Below are positions 52,672 to 62,262 of a stretch of DNA of 64,000 nucleotides, one piece after another. The notes beneath the pieces were generated by a model. It made no database searches. It saw nothing but the letters and a program-made list of their open reading frames with translations, and was not told where the DNA came from. How positions within the stretch are numbered: position 1 is the first letter of the stretch; each line of letters opens with the position of its first letter. Source of the stretch: Mucilaginibacter sp. (GTDB lineage: Bacteria > Bacteroidota > Bacteroidia > Sphingobacteriales > Sphingobacteriaceae); the NCBI GenBank assembly GCA_031292485.1, contig JARLHA010000042.1:95831-159830 (forward strand), in the 5' to 3' direction. The position numbers were made by a program, and so were the translations under genes.

Positions 52672-53562
52672 TCAAAACGTTTTGGGGACTTTAGGGTCGG
52701 TTACAATTATAAAGTCGCCGTTTTTACTCAATTTTTTCCAGTCGGGATTGTCGAAATTTTCATCATTGAAGGTTGCTATGTTCAATATCCTGACTTTGGG
52801 GGCGTATTGTTTCAATTGCGCTGCTGTACCCAGTTTTTCTTCGCTGTGGAAGCTACCGTTTAACTGTAGTATTTTATAACCTTTATGCGATTTGATGAAC
52901 CGGGCAATTGACCAGGCCATAGTGGCGTCCCATAAATTTTGCGCCTGGTACATTTGCATTCCTCCCAAAGCCGCATGACCACCCATTATCTGTAAAAAAT
53001 TGTCATAATAAGGGCCTGTGGCTGTATCAACCGGTAGTGGGGGGAGGTAAGACTTGCCAATTGCATTCAGATGTTCAAGGCTTTGCAGGCCCATGCGATT
53101 GGTCATGTTTACATAACGATTAGGTGCATTGGCGGCAACAACAGGGATTTTATTAGTCTTCGCCCATTCAATTAAGGGCCTGTAATCTTTGTAGTTATGC
53201 CAGGCGCGGGCCTCGGTAATAAAGTTTTTTTCGCGGATTAAGCCGTCCAAATATTCATTCAAAACATTCTGGCAATCGGTTTCAAACATCTCCATCGATA
53301 AGGCTATTTTGTCAGGATACCGCTGACTTAGTTTTTTAAATACGTTATATTCTAAAAAATGGCCCGTTGAATCGTTATGCTGCTCACCAAAAAATAACAC
53401 ATCGGCATTTAGCATTTCGTCAGTAATATCATCCAGCGACACGGTTTTTTGTTTTGCAACATTATAAATTTTATAGTGATTAGAGAGTGAATCCTGGGAA
53501 AACGCGCAGTAAGGAAGGATAAAGAATAAAAAAACAATGGATAATTTCATTAACAAGCTCAT
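52672..53562 (-). CDS. ChaN-like haem-binding uptake protein (DUF399)
   Basis: This 296-residue exported protein has a signal peptide (MKLSIVFLFFILPYCAFS; the ATG at 53550 is as likely as that at 53562). The ChaN/DUF399 domain shows DVLFFGEQHNDSTGHFLEYN near residue 50, SMEMFETDCQNVLNEYLDG near 95, and HKGYKILQLNGSFHSEEKLG near the C-terminus. ChaN of Campylobacter binds haem in pairs at the outer membrane. Here the cofactor is unproven. It stands 37 bases upstream of the C39-like lipoprotein gene on the same strand. Confidence 0.87.
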   Translation of the reverse strand: MSLLMKLSIVFLFFILPYCAFSQDSLSNHYKIYNVAKQKTVSLDDITDEMLNADVLFFGEQHNDSTGHFLEYNVFKKLSQRYPDKIALSMEMFETDCQNVLNEYLDGLIREKNFITEARAWHNYKDYRPLIEWAKTNKIPVVAANAPNRYVNMTNRMGLQSLEHLNAIGKSYLPPLPVDTATGPYYDNFLQIMGGHAALGGMQMYQAQNLWDATMAWSIARFIKSHKGYKILQLNGSFHSEEKLGTAAQLKQYAPKVRILNIATFNDENFDNPDWKKLSKNGDFIIVTDPKVPKTF

Positions 53563-53675
53563 TAAGTTGATTTGATAGCCTTTAGTATTTTGTTAATTAG
53601 AGTTCTGAAGGTTAAATATACATACTAATTACCGTAATCAACTTAACCAACCAGGGAAACTACTCAACAAAACTA

Positions 53676-53706
53676 TTTGAAATGAAAAAAAAATACACTA
53701 CATTTG
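53676..53706 (+). promoter_or_regulatory. Consensus Bacteroidota promoter for rpmH-rnpA
   Basis: TTTG (53676-53679) and TACATTTG (53699-53706, exact TAnnTTTG) are separated by 19 bases. The rpmH ATG is 40 bases downstream. This is the best-matching promoter in the window, as expected for a ribosomal protein gene. Confidence 0.8.
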
Positions 53707-53745
53707 CGTCCTTGTTTTAAAAACGACGAATAGAATAAAATAGCC

Positions 53746-53904
53746 ATGAAAAGAACGTTTCAGCCCTCACAAAGGAAAAGAAGAAATAAGCACGGTTTCC
53801 GTGAGCGCATGTCAACTGCTAACGGCAGAAGAATATTAGCAGTAAGAAGAGCTAAAGGCAGAAAAAGACTGTCAGTTTCTGACGAGCGCAGCCACAAAGC
53901 ATAA
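53746..53904 (+). CDS. rpmH: Ribosomal protein L34
   Basis: A 52-residue basic protein of the large ribosomal subunit. It reads [20 protein letters not shown] and continues [23 protein letters not shown], matching L34 along its length. It is followed by rnpA 74 bases downstream, the conserved rpmH-rnpA order. A strong promoter lies just upstream. Confidence 0.97.
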   Translation: MKRTFQPSQRKRRNKHGFRERMSTANGRRILAVRRAKGRKRLSVSDERSHKA

Positions 53905-53977
53905 AGCTGGTTGCTTTCTCCAAAACGGGGCTTGAACCGCTTATTCATATAAATCCGGTTCATACGCAGCAACACCA

Positions 53978-54361
53978 ATGTATACTTTTAAGAAAGAAGA
54001 ACGGTTATGTAATAAAAAGCTTATTGATGAGCTTTTTCATAACGGCTCTTCTTTTTTATGTTATCCCTTCAAGGTATCCTGGCTTTTTACAGATTTTTCG
54101 GGACACTTTCCCGTGCAGGTTGTTTTTTCAGTTCCCAAAAGGCGTTTTAGCCACGCAACCGACCGTAATCTGTTAAAGCGGCGAACCCGTGAGGCTTACC
54201 GCCTTTATAAACAAGAGCATTTATACAACCAGTTAAATGCCGGCAGGAAAAAGATTGTACTTTCATTAGGATATATCGGCAAGGAAATAGCGTCATATGA
54301 CCTTGCTGAAAAAAAAATGCTAAAGCTGTTGAAACAGCTAAGTGCTGAGATCTCAAAATGA
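53978..54361 (+). CDS. rnpA: Ribonuclease P protein component
   Basis: This 127-residue protein subunit helps the RNase P RNA cut tRNA leaders. It opens [20 protein letters not shown] and holds the family RNR motif region as [19 protein letters not shown] near residues 62-80, with [11 protein letters not shown] just before. The stop overlaps the yidD start by 4 bases (ATGA). Confidence 0.96.
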   Translation: MYTFKKEERLCNKKLIDELFHNGSSFLCYPFKVSWLFTDFSGHFPVQVVFSVPKRRFSHATDRNLLKRRTREAYRLYKQEHLYNQLNAGRKKIVLSLGYIGKEIASYDLAEKKMLKLLKQLSAEISK

Positions 54362-54600
54362 AAACCATCATTAACATATTAAAAAAAGGGGTAGGCCTTA
54401 TATTCATCGTCCTGATAAAAATATACCAGTATTTTATTTCGCCAATTACCGGTGCTTCATGTCGCTATACACCAACTTGTTCGCAATACGGGATAGAGGC
54501 GATCAGAAAATTCGGGGCATTTAAAGGCGGCTGGTTAACTTTAAAACGCATTGTTAGTTGCAACCCCTGGGGAGGCCACGGCCATGACCCGGTTCCTTGA
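54358..54600 (+). CDS. yidD: YidD membrane protein insertion efficiency factor
   Basis: An 80-residue membrane-associated protein that assists YidC-dependent insertion. It has an N-terminal amphipathic helix, then [20 protein letters not shown] with [18 protein letters not shown], and ends [17 protein letters not shown], the full YidD signature with its Cys residues. Its place after rnpA is conserved, although yidC is not adjacent here. Confidence 0.96.
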   Translation: MKTIINILKKGVGLIFIVLIKIYQYFISPITGASCRYTPTCSQYGIEAIRKFGAFKGGWLTLKRIVSCNPWGGHGHDPVP

Positions 54601-54683
54601 TTTAAGCCGTTAGTCTTGAGTCGAAACTCTTGAGTGAAAAATACTTTCGTTTGAATGATGAATTTAAATACACAAATCAGTAA

Positions 54684-55373
54684 ATGAGCTTGTTATTACA
54701 AATTGAAACTGCTACCACATCCTGTTCAGTTGCCTTAGCAAAAGATGGGGTTGTTTTGGGTTTTAAACAAATAAACCAACGGAATATACATGCGGAGGTG
54801 ATCACCTTATTTGTTGAAGAATTGCTTGTTTTGGCAGGATTGAAATATGATGAATTGGATGCCATTGCGGTTAGCAGCGGCCCTGGTTCCTATACTGGTT
54901 TGCGCATAGGTATATCTACTGCTAAAGGCTTATGTTTTGCACTTGATAAACCATTGATCGCCATTGAGACCCTGGAGTCTATGACCTATGGCATTATCAA
55001 CAGCGGCGGAGCATTAGACAATAGCGTGCTTTTATGCCCAATGATAGATGCCAGGCGTATGGAAGTATTTACGGGTGTATTTACAGCAGAAGGAGTGAAA
55101 ATAAGGCCTACTGCTGCCGAAATTATTGACGCTGATAGTTTTATTGATCTACTTGAAACAAATAAGATGTTGTTTTTTGGTGATGGCGCCGAAAAGTGCA
55201 GGGAGGTTTTAGGAGCCCATCCTAATGCCGGCTTCCTGCCCGATTTTGTTAATTCGGCTGCACATCTAAGTCAAAAAGCGCTTAAAAAATTCAGGAATAA
55301 AGAATTTGAAGATGTGGCTTACTTTGAACCTTATTATTTAAAGGATTTTATTGCCGGGAAAAAAGCATTCTGA
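54684..55373 (+). CDS. tsaB: tRNA threonylcarbamoyladenosine biosynthesis protein TsaB
   Basis: TsaB is the inactive ASKHA-fold partner of TsaD in making t6A37 in tRNA. The 229-residue protein starts LLLQIETATTSCSVALAKDG. It has AVSSGPGSYTGLRIGISTAKGL near residue 65, then AIETLESM and MIDARRMEVFTGVF, all typical of TsaB. An 84-base gap with a short repeat separates it from yidD. Confidence 0.95.
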   Translation: MSLLLQIETATTSCSVALAKDGVVLGFKQINQRNIHAEVITLFVEELLVLAGLKYDELDAIAVSSGPGSYTGLRIGISTAKGLCFALDKPLIAIETLESMTYGIINSGGALDNSVLLCPMIDARRMEVFTGVFTAEGVKIRPTAAEIIDADSFIDLLETNKMLFFGDGAEKCREVLGAHPNAGFLPDFVNSAAHLSQKALKKFRNKEFEDVAYFEPYYLKDFIAGKKAF

Positions 55374-55381
55374 TTTCGGAT

Positions 55382-55401
55382 TTCGGAATTTCGATTTCGG
55401 A
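55382..55401. repeat. 20-base inverted repeat flanking the 55432-55953 gene, left copy
   Basis: TTCGGAATTTCGATTTCGGA is the exact reverse complement of 56048-56067. Both lie in runs of degenerate CCGAAATT units and bracket one gene of unknown function. Confidence 0.85.
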
Positions 55402-55431
55402 ATTATTTAACCTTGCTTTATTGTTAACGCT

Positions 55432-55953
55432 TTAAAATTCATGCCAGTAAACACTATTCACCTGCTGTCGCACAAGTTCCCTGGACGGTGCAATGATAAT
55501 TTCAAATGAGATATTTTCATCTGTTTCGGTATCAGAATATTGTAGAACATTATCGGGATCAAATAATTGTCTTACCGTCACCTTGTATACGCCATTTTCC
55601 ATAGCAATATTCAGATCCGCGTTATGACGCGAAGGTACTGACGCATCAGAAAACTGAGCTGCCATTGTCAAGTCACTATAATTAGTTAAAAATAACTCCC
55701 CGTTAGTTACATTTATAAAATGTTCAAATTGTCTAAAGGCAAGCGTATTGGATGGCTGGTTTCGAATTGCTACAACCCAAATCCCTCCACCATCATTGCT
55801 GGTTTGCCAAATAACGATATTACCCGCATTCATTTGATCAACAAAATGTGCCATTAATTGATCAAATTGCCAATCGTGGTCTACAAAGCTTTGATAGTTG
55901 TCACTGTTTACAATCGCAATAAACCCATCGTCATCAATAATGCTTAAATTCAT
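55432..55953 (-). CDS. Hypothetical protein (unknown family) between inverted repeats
   Basis: A 173-residue acidic cytoplasmic protein with no signal peptide or membrane helix. I do not recognise it. Features: N-terminal DDDGFIAIVNSDNY, WQTSNDGGGIWVVAIRNQPS, a Trp-rich start (YQSFVDHDWQFDQLMAHFVD) and a beta-rich second half ending SVYWHEF. The profile is reminiscent of immunity-type proteins of polymorphic toxins, but no toxin is adjacent, so this is only a hint. It is bracketed by an exact 20-base inverted repeat (55382-55401 and 56048-56067). Confidence 0.7.
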   Translation of the reverse strand: MNLSIIDDDGFIAIVNSDNYQSFVDHDWQFDQLMAHFVDQMNAGNIVIWQTSNDGGGIWVVAIRNQPSNTLAFRQFEHFINVTNGELFLTNYSDLTMAAQFSDASVPSRHNADLNIAMENGVYKVTVRQLFDPDNVLQYSDTETDENISFEIIIAPSRELVRQQVNSVYWHEF

Positions 55954-56047
55954 AAATCAAAGGTATTTACCAATAAAAATACAATTAAGATTGAGCTTAA
56001 AAAAAGCAGCCGATGAATTTGCCAATTTGAACGGAGTAGTTCTCAAA

Positions 56048-56067
56048 TCCGAAATCGAAATTCCGAA
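56048..56067. repeat. 20-base inverted repeat flanking the 55432-55953 gene, right copy
   Basis: TCCGAAATCGAAATTCCGAA, the exact complement of 55382-55401, continues as further TTCCGAAT units to about 56084, just after the end of the DUF5723 gene. Confidence 0.85.
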
Positions 56068-56088
56068 TTCCGAATTCCGAAATAAAAA

Positions 56089-57525
56089 TCAATCTTTTGT
56101 TTTAAACCAGCGGCTCAAAAGCCTCCCCAAAAAACCTTTTTCGCCCATAGGGATGCTACTGGCGTTCATCGGGTGTTCAATAACCGGCCCTAGTTTTAAT
56201 GAGAAACCTATAAAGAAATCAGCACCGGTATAACTGCCGTTTTGGTTAATATCGGCCGATTTTTTATTCAGTTGATCTCCTGCTAAAGCCATGCTGTGCG
56301 TCAATTTGTCGCTGCCTATAAAAAACTCCCAATTGGGAGTTTGCATCATAAACTGGGCGCCCAAATTGAATATTTTTAAGTCGTCATAAGTTGTAGTAAG
56401 GGTTAAAGAGTATTTTTCATATTTAAATGGATTGACCAATGCGCCTATAAACCCGGGATAGAACAATTCCTTTGATACCACAGCGGTTGGAGAATATTTG
56501 AACATATGATTGTCATCTATCCAAAAGCTTTTTGAAACGCTAAATTCCGCCCTCCCGTCAATTGGGCTGGTGAACGATCCTGTTACCTGATTGGTATGGA
56601 CGATCTTGCTTATTTTGTTATAAATACTGTCTTCGCGTTGCGGTGTTGTCAAGCCATAGATGGATGCACTGCTGTTAAAGTTATAATAACTGGACCGGCT
56701 GCTCCAATGGATAAACCCCAGATCTTTTATGTTTCCCTGCAGTATAAAGTTGTCTTCGGTGCGGTAAGTTGCGCCCATGCTTATTGCGGCACCGGGGCTT
56801 CGCAGATTTGGTAAATAATCTCGTACAATAAATTTGCCGGGGATATAACCTGAATAATACTTCCCGCGAAGGGCCACAACGGCTGAATCTCCCGTTTTGT
56901 CGAAGGTAGCCTGCGAGCCGTTAATGTTCAGTTTTTGATAGCTGATGCCAAGTAAGGCGCTTATTTTAACACCGAATGCAACTTGTTTATTGAATTTTTC
57001 GCGATAGGTAAAACTTATCTGGTGGTAGGTTTGATAGTAATAGTTGCTGTTAAATATATCGGTATAATTTTGGCCGCTGGTGAAACTTTGTGTTCCGTTT
57101 AATGCAGCAATTGATTCGTCGGTTAATGCACCTTTACCATCTGATTTCATTTGCCACGAGAAGCCCATCTCTTCGTCGCCGCTTAAGCTCGAAAACATTT
57201 TCAGCATGATCAAATAGGCATTAACATTCTCATTTACTCTATTATACTTGCCTTTACCTATTTGCAATGCCGTGTTATTGTATTTATTTAAAAACGCCCT
57301 GTTTTTTAAAGTCGCCTGGGCATCACCGCTTAAAAATAAGTTAGCGTTGAAATTAGGGATCAGGAAGTTAGAGGCATACATTTTACTGGTGTCCGGAATA
57401 AAAGCCCTTTGGGAAGGGTTTTCGAATGAGTCGTATAAGGTGCCAGTATTATACAGCGAAAACTGTTGGGCAAAAATTCTAACTGAAAACAATAAAAAGA
57501 ATAGAACAAGTAAAAATTTCTTCAT
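56089..57525 (-). CDS. DUF5723-family outer membrane-type protein
   Basis: This 478-residue protein has a signal peptide (1-19, ending IFA-QQ). Features of DUF5723: FENPSQRAFIPDTSKMYASN near residue 36, alternating strands with SFTYREKFNKQVAFGVKISA, AISMGATYRTEDNF, and a late barrel-like segment (ALVNPFKYEKYSLTLTTTYD). It is likely an outer membrane beta barrel. Function is not known. It lies 123 bases downstream of a membrane-anchored protein gene on the same strand. Confidence 0.8.
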   Translation of the reverse strand: MKKFLLVLFFLLFSVRIFAQQFSLYNTGTLYDSFENPSQRAFIPDTSKMYASNFLIPNFNANLFLSGDAQATLKNRAFLNKYNNTALQIGKGKYNRVNENVNAYLIMLKMFSSLSGDEEMGFSWQMKSDGKGALTDESIAALNGTQSFTSGQNYTDIFNSNYYYQTYHQISFTYREKFNKQVAFGVKISALLGISYQKLNINGSQATFDKTGDSAVVALRGKYYSGYIPGKFIVRDYLPNLRSPGAAISMGATYRTEDNFILQGNIKDLGFIHWSSRSSYYNFNSSASIYGLTTPQREDSIYNKISKIVHTNQVTGSFTSPIDGRAEFSVSKSFWIDDNHMFKYSPTAVVSKELFYPGFIGALVNPFKYEKYSLTLTTTYDDLKIFNLGAQFMMQTPNWEFFIGSDKLTHSMALAGDQLNKKSADINQNGSYTGADFFIGFSLKLGPVIEHPMNASSIPMGEKGFLGRLLSRWFKTKD

Positions 57526-57648
57526 AAATAGCTTTGCGCCTGAGCTTTTATATTCGTTTTAAAGATAAAAAATCCAAATTGATTGTCTGAATATATAATA
57601 ATATTTTAGTGTTTAACGAAAAATAAGGGCGATAGTTGTATGCCTTGA

Positions 57649-59238
57649 TTAATTTTTAACTAAAACTGTGTCTGTGTTTAACTTTAAACAAAAGTTTGTA
57701 TAATAATTTTTTTTGGCGGCGCTTAATTGCCATGATATGCCGTAAAAGTTTTTCCACCCGGATTCCTGTTTTTGGAAGGAGTTGAAATCTTCGGGTTCCA
57801 TATCCCTTTTTAAGATTTGTTCAGCATTTTTGAAGATAAGCATAAAAGTGACATTGCTTTGTGCCGAAAGCAGGTTGTCGAACTGCCCGTACTGCTGGTT
57901 TTTGCTCAAAAATTTTCTGTTTAAATAACTGTCATCATAGCTTTTCAATTCGTTAATACTATTGGCTAATATTAAATAATTATCAATAATCAAATAATAA
58001 GGATGCCTGAAAATACTAAAGGCATCCCCCAATAAAAAGAATGGCAATTTATCATAGCTTAACTGACCGGAATTTTCATCCGTTATTTTACTGACATTCA
58101 TTAGCAACGTATTCATTTTGCTTCCGTCTTTAAGCGAAATAATAGCCAGTTTTTCGAAGTAGCGTGTGGTAACAATAGCAAACTCATTGCCCAGCAGGTT
58201 GTAAAATCGTTTTTTCAGGTCAGTGCCTGTTTCGGCCTGTATTTTGTTAAAAAGTTGCCGCTCTTCTTTTTTTAAGCCGGCTTTCGTATACCAGCCGGAG
58301 AGATCTTTGCTGAATCCAAGCGGATCAGATACAGCCAGGTTGGTGCTGTAAGCGGTTGTTGAAGGGAAAATATCCTTTAATTGGTTGTTGACAGGCTGTT
58401 GGTTGGCGAAGAGGTTTAAGTAGCTGATAGCCTCGTTTACCTGTACTGTTGTTTCACCATTAAACATTAAAGCATCCGTTTTGTAATTTAAACTTAATGC
58501 TGAATGCCCGGAGAGCAAACGGAAACTTTTAAAAATGTCCGTGTTTTTATTGCTGAAAAGACAATCAAATAAAGCGTCGAGCTGGCTGTAATTTACATAG
58601 ACGTTGGCCAGGGAATTAGCGTTTTGTTGCTCGGAGAGTAATGCAAATGACGGAGCGGTGTCGGTTTTTTTATTAGCAGATACTTCATTTATCAATTCTT
58701 TTGAAAAGCTGCCTGAGTAAATATTATGATCGTTGCTAATCAGGTAAAATCGCTTTTTTAAAGCATTTATATAAAAAGTATAACCTTCTTTGGTGCCAGC
58801 CTTCAGCGGCGTTATCAGCAGACCGCTGCCAGGTTGTTTTACTAATTGATCGATTACTGCTGGTCCAAAACCGTTAGATGCCGACAACGTGATCAATAAC
58901 TCAATGTTGCGGGTTTGGGTTGGATGTACGGAAATAAAAACGTTTTGCCCTGAAAAATATTTACTCAGTAGTTGATTTTGGAGCAATTGCTGTCTCAGTG
59001 TATCTAATTGGCCAAGTACCTGCCTGCCGGTAACCGTGGCGAATAATGGATTGCCTTTGAAAATATCATAAAAGCTTGAATCATTATTGAATTCGAAAAT
59101 AATGGACGCATTGCCGGGGATGGTACGCATTACCCGGCTGGTATTTGATCCTGGCGGATTTAAGTTCTTAAAGTAAACAACCGTTACGTAAGCGGTAGCT
59201 AACAACAAAATAAGGGTAATAATAATGTGTTTTTTCAT
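57649..59238 (-). CDS. Single-span membrane-anchored protein, function unknown
   Basis: A 529-residue protein with one N-terminal helix (ITLILLLATAYVTVVYF, residues about 6-22) and a large extracytoplasmic part. The segment MRTIPGNASIIFEFNNDSSF near residue 37 recalls DUF3352-type proteins of Bacteroidota, and the rest is Leu/Ser/Asn-rich with no catalytic motif that I can see. It is preceded by its own ATG at 59238 and is the upstream neighbour of the DUF5723 gene. The pair may work together at the envelope. Confidence 0.65.
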   Translation of the reverse strand: MKKHIIITLILLLATAYVTVVYFKNLNPPGSNTSRVMRTIPGNASIIFEFNNDSSFYDIFKGNPLFATVTGRQVLGQLDTLRQQLLQNQLLSKYFSGQNVFISVHPTQTRNIELLITLSASNGFGPAVIDQLVKQPGSGLLITPLKAGTKEGYTFYINALKKRFYLISNDHNIYSGSFSKELINEVSANKKTDTAPSFALLSEQQNANSLANVYVNYSQLDALFDCLFSNKNTDIFKSFRLLSGHSALSLNYKTDALMFNGETTVQVNEAISYLNLFANQQPVNNQLKDIFPSTTAYSTNLAVSDPLGFSKDLSGWYTKAGLKKEERQLFNKIQAETGTDLKKRFYNLLGNEFAIVTTRYFEKLAIISLKDGSKMNTLLMNVSKITDENSGQLSYDKLPFFLLGDAFSIFRHPYYLIIDNYLILANSINELKSYDDSYLNRKFLSKNQQYGQFDNLLSAQSNVTFMLIFKNAEQILKRDMEPEDFNSFQKQESGWKNFYGISWQLSAAKKNYYTNFCLKLNTDTVLVKN

Positions 59239-59344
59239 TGCTTCCTGCTATACAAAGGTAGCTTAAATTTGGGTGGTTCATCAGGTCATTTGTCAATATT
59301 AAATAGAGATATCGGTTAATAACAATTTTTTTAAGAAAAACCTT

Positions 59345-59374
59345 AAATGGCTAAAATCGTTATCTTAGCCATTT
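59345..59374. repeat. Inverted repeat just upstream of the DUF423 gene start
   Basis: AAATGGCTAA (59345-59354) and TTAGCCATTT (59365-59374) are exact complements with a ten-base loop, ending nine bases before the ATG at 59384. It could be an operator over the promoter (TATCTTAG lies within it) or an RNA hairpin before the start codon. Confidence 0.55.
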
Positions 59375-59383
59375 ATTATAAAC

Positions 59384-59770
59384 ATGAAGAGAAGAATAAT
59401 TATCACTGCTGCCATATTTGGCATGCTTGCAGTTATTGCCGGTGCATTTGGGGCACACGGTTTAGAGGGGAAACTATCGGCAAAAAACATGGCGGTATGG
59501 CACACTGCTGTACAATACCAATTTTACCACACTTTCGCTTTGATCTTTTTATCAACACTCACTCGCTTTAAAATAAAACTTGTCGCCCATTGCTATATTC
59601 TTTTTAGTTTAGGTATTGTGCTGTTTTCCGGCTCATTGTATATGCTTTCCTGTGCCGGTTTGATCGGTTGGTCATGGTTACCAATACTTGGTCCGATAAC
59701 CCCGTTAGGCGGGCTTCTTTTTATAGCAGGATGGGTATGTCTTGGAGTTGCTGCTTTAAAAATTAAATAA
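59384..59770 (+). CDS. DUF423-family membrane protein (YgdD-like)
   Basis: This 128-residue inner membrane protein has four predicted helices. The family signature is GAFGAHGLEGKLSAKNMAVW near residue 22, followed by TAVQYQFYHTFALI, and PLGGLLFIAGWVCLGVAAL at the C-terminus. The family's function is unknown. It lies five bases before priA and is probably co-transcribed. Confidence 0.92.
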   Translation: MKRRIIITAAIFGMLAVIAGAFGAHGLEGKLSAKNMAVWHTAVQYQFYHTFALIFLSTLTRFKIKLVAHCYILFSLGIVLFSGSLYMLSCAGLIGWSWLPILGPITPLGGLLFIAGWVCLGVAALKIK

Positions 59771-59774
59771 TTTC

Positions 59775-62261
59775 ATGTTAGAATTTGCTGAGCCAGGCCG
59801 TACTGATCGTGCAACACTTTTTGTTGAGGTGATATTACCTTTGGCAATAGCTAAAAACTATACCTATCGGGTGCCGTTTGAAATGAACCACTCGGTAGCT
59901 GTGGGAAAAAGGGTGGTGGTGCAGTTTGGTAAAAGCAAACTTTATACAGCAATAGTAGCGTCTGTCGGGAATCTCGCACCTGAAAAATATGAAGCTAAGT
60001 ATGTAATCGAGCTACTGGATGACCGACCGCTGGTAACTGCGGCGCAATTACAATTTTGGCAGTGGATGGCCGATTACTATATGTGTACCGTTGGCGAAGT
60101 GATGAATGCCGCTTTGCCTTCGGCCTTAAAACTGGCCAGTGAAACCCGGATCATCCTGAATAAAAACTTTGAAATTGACAGGACAGCCTTACACGACAAG
60201 GAATACCTGATTGTTGAGGCTCTTGACATACAACCAGAACTTACTGTCAGCGACATTGTAAAGCTTTTAGGACAGAAAACGGTAATGCCCATATTAAAAC
60301 TACTTTTTGAGAAGAACATTATCCATATTTCTGAAGATATAAGTGAAAAGTACAAACCCCGTACCCGCACTTTTATCACTTTAAACCCTGTTTATCATCA
60401 ACAGGAAAGCTTAAAAGAATTGTTCCTGATCCTCGAGAAACGGGCCCCAAAGCAGGCGGACGCGGTACTGGCTTATATTAAACTGGCGCGTCATCAAAAA
60501 GCAATCACCAAAAATGAACTTGCCGAGGAAAGCGGCGCCGGCGCATCGAGTATTAATTCCCTTGTAGAAAAGGAAGTGTTTATTGCTGAAGAAAAAAACA
60601 TAAGCCGTTTGTATTATGAGGATCAGGCGATTTTCGATAGTTTCGACTTAAGCGAACAGCAGGCTGATGTGTTGAAACAGGCAGGCGATGAGTTTAAGCA
60701 AAAGGATGTGGTGTTGCTGCACGGCGTAACATCTTCCGGGAAAACGCAGATCTATATCCGGCTGATCGAAGAAATGATCAGTACTGGCCGGCAAGTTCTA
60801 TATCTACTGCCCGAAATTGCCCTTACCACTCATATTATTGAAAGGCTCCGGCAGTATTTTGGCGCCAATATTGGCATATACCACTCCCGTTTTAATGATA
60901 ACGAGCGGGTGGAGGTTTGGCAAAAAGTGTTGAATAATGATTATAAGGTGATATTAGGAGCGCGGTCATCTGTGTTTTTGCCATTTCAGGATTTGGGTTT
61001 GATCATTGTAGATGAGGAACACGAAACATCGTATAAACAATACGATCCGGCACCGCGCTATAACGCAAGGGATGCAGCGATTTTCCTGGCGAATATGCAC
61101 AAAGGAAAAGTTTTGCTTGGTTCTGCTACCCCATCATTTGAAAGCTATTATAATGCCCGCCTGCATAAATATGGCTTTGCCGAATTGACGGAACGCTACG
61201 GCGGTGTTAAAATGCCCGAAATTGAGGTGGTCAGCATTGCTGAGGAAACGAAGCAAAAAACGATACAATCGCATTTTACCAGTGTTTTACTGGCGGATAT
61301 CGGGCAGGCGCTTGAGAATAAGGAGCAGGTTATCCTGTTCCAGAACAGGCGCGGGTACGCCCCTGTGCTGATGTGCAAAATATGCGCCTACACGCCCAAA
61401 TGTATCAATTGCGATGTAAGTTTAACCTTCCATAAAAGCAGCGGCAAACTGCATTGCCATTATTGTGGGTATAAAGAGGATGCTCCTAATATTTGCCCTG
61501 CCTGCGGATCAACCCACCTTGAATATAAAGGTTTCGGCACCGAAAAAGTGGAAGATGAGCTGGCGCTGATATTGCCCGAAGCGCGCATTGCCCGGATGGA
61601 CCTGGATACCACCCGCTCGCGCAATTCGCTGCAGCTATTACTGAATAACCTGGAAGAGAAGAAAATTGATATTCTGGTAGGGACGCAGATGGTGGCTAAA
61701 GGCCTTGATTTTTCGGACGTTACGGTGATCGGTATCATCAATGCTGACAGTCTGCTGAAATTTCCGGATTACCGCGCTAATGAACGTAGCTACCAGATGC
61801 TGAGCCAGGTAAGCGGCCGGGCTGGCCGGCGCGGCAAACAGGGTAAAGTAGTAATACAAACCTATGATACCACGCACCGGGTAATCAGGCAGGTAATTGA
61901 AAGCGATTATACCGACCTCTACTTTACGGAAATGGAGGAACGCAGGAGTTTTAAATACCCTCCGTTTTATCGTATTATCAACCTGGACGTAAAGCATAGA
62001 GACTCCGAGATCGTCAACAACCAGTCAATCTACCTTGCAAAAGAACTGCGCAAACATTTTGGCGATAGGGTAATAGGGCCGGAATACCCGTTAGTGAGCC
62101 GGATCCGAAATTATTACATCATGAGTATTATGCTGAAATTTGAGAAAGAGGCTGATTCTATTAATAAAGCAAAGGTTATTATCAGGGAGGTGATAACCCA
62201 GTTTCAAACTACAAAATTAAGCAAGGGGAGCATTGTGCAACCTGATGTAGACCCCTATTGA
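59775..62261 (+). CDS. priA: Primosomal replication protein PriA (helicase)
   Basis: PriA restarts stalled replication forks. The 828-residue protein has the 3'-binding domain at the N-terminus (FVEVILPLAIAKNYTYRVPF). Helicase Walker A is LLHGVTSSGKTQIY near residue 316 and the DEEH box is IIVDEEHETSYKQYDP near 413. The zinc-binding insertion has CKICAYTPKCINCDVSL and CHYCGYKEDAPNICPACGS, giving eight Cys. Motif VI is QVSGRAGRRGKQGKV. It is full length and follows the DUF423 gene closely. Confidence 0.97.
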   Translation: MLEFAEPGRTDRATLFVEVILPLAIAKNYTYRVPFEMNHSVAVGKRVVVQFGKSKLYTAIVASVGNLAPEKYEAKYVIELLDDRPLVTAAQLQFWQWMADYYMCTVGEVMNAALPSALKLASETRIILNKNFEIDRTALHDKEYLIVEALDIQPELTVSDIVKLLGQKTVMPILKLLFEKNIIHISEDISEKYKPRTRTFITLNPVYHQQESLKELFLILEKRAPKQADAVLAYIKLARHQKAITKNELAEESGAGASSINSLVEKEVFIAEEKNISRLYYEDQAIFDSFDLSEQQADVLKQAGDEFKQKDVVLLHGVTSSGKTQIYIRLIEEMISTGRQVLYLLPEIALTTHIIERLRQYFGANIGIYHSRFNDNERVEVWQKVLNNDYKVILGARSSVFLPFQDLGLIIVDEEHETSYKQYDPAPRYNARDAAIFLANMHKGKVLLGSATPSFESYYNARLHKYGFAELTERYGGVKMPEIEVVSIAEETKQKTIQSHFTSVLLADIGQALENKEQVILFQNRRGYAPVLMCKICAYTPKCINCDVSLTFHKSSGKLHCHYCGYKEDAPNICPACGSTHLEYKGFGTEKVEDELALILPEARIARMDLDTTRSRNSLQLLLNNLEEKKIDILVGTQMVAKGLDFSDVTVIGIINADSLLKFPDYRANERSYQMLSQVSGRAGRRGKQGKVVIQTYDTTHRVIRQVIESDYTDLYFTEMEERRSFKYPPFYRIINLDVKHRDSEIVNNQSIYLAKELRKHFGDRVIGPEYPLVSRIRNYYIMSIMLKFEKEADSINKAKVIIREVITQFQTTKLSKGSIVQPDVDPY

Positions 62262-62262
62262 T

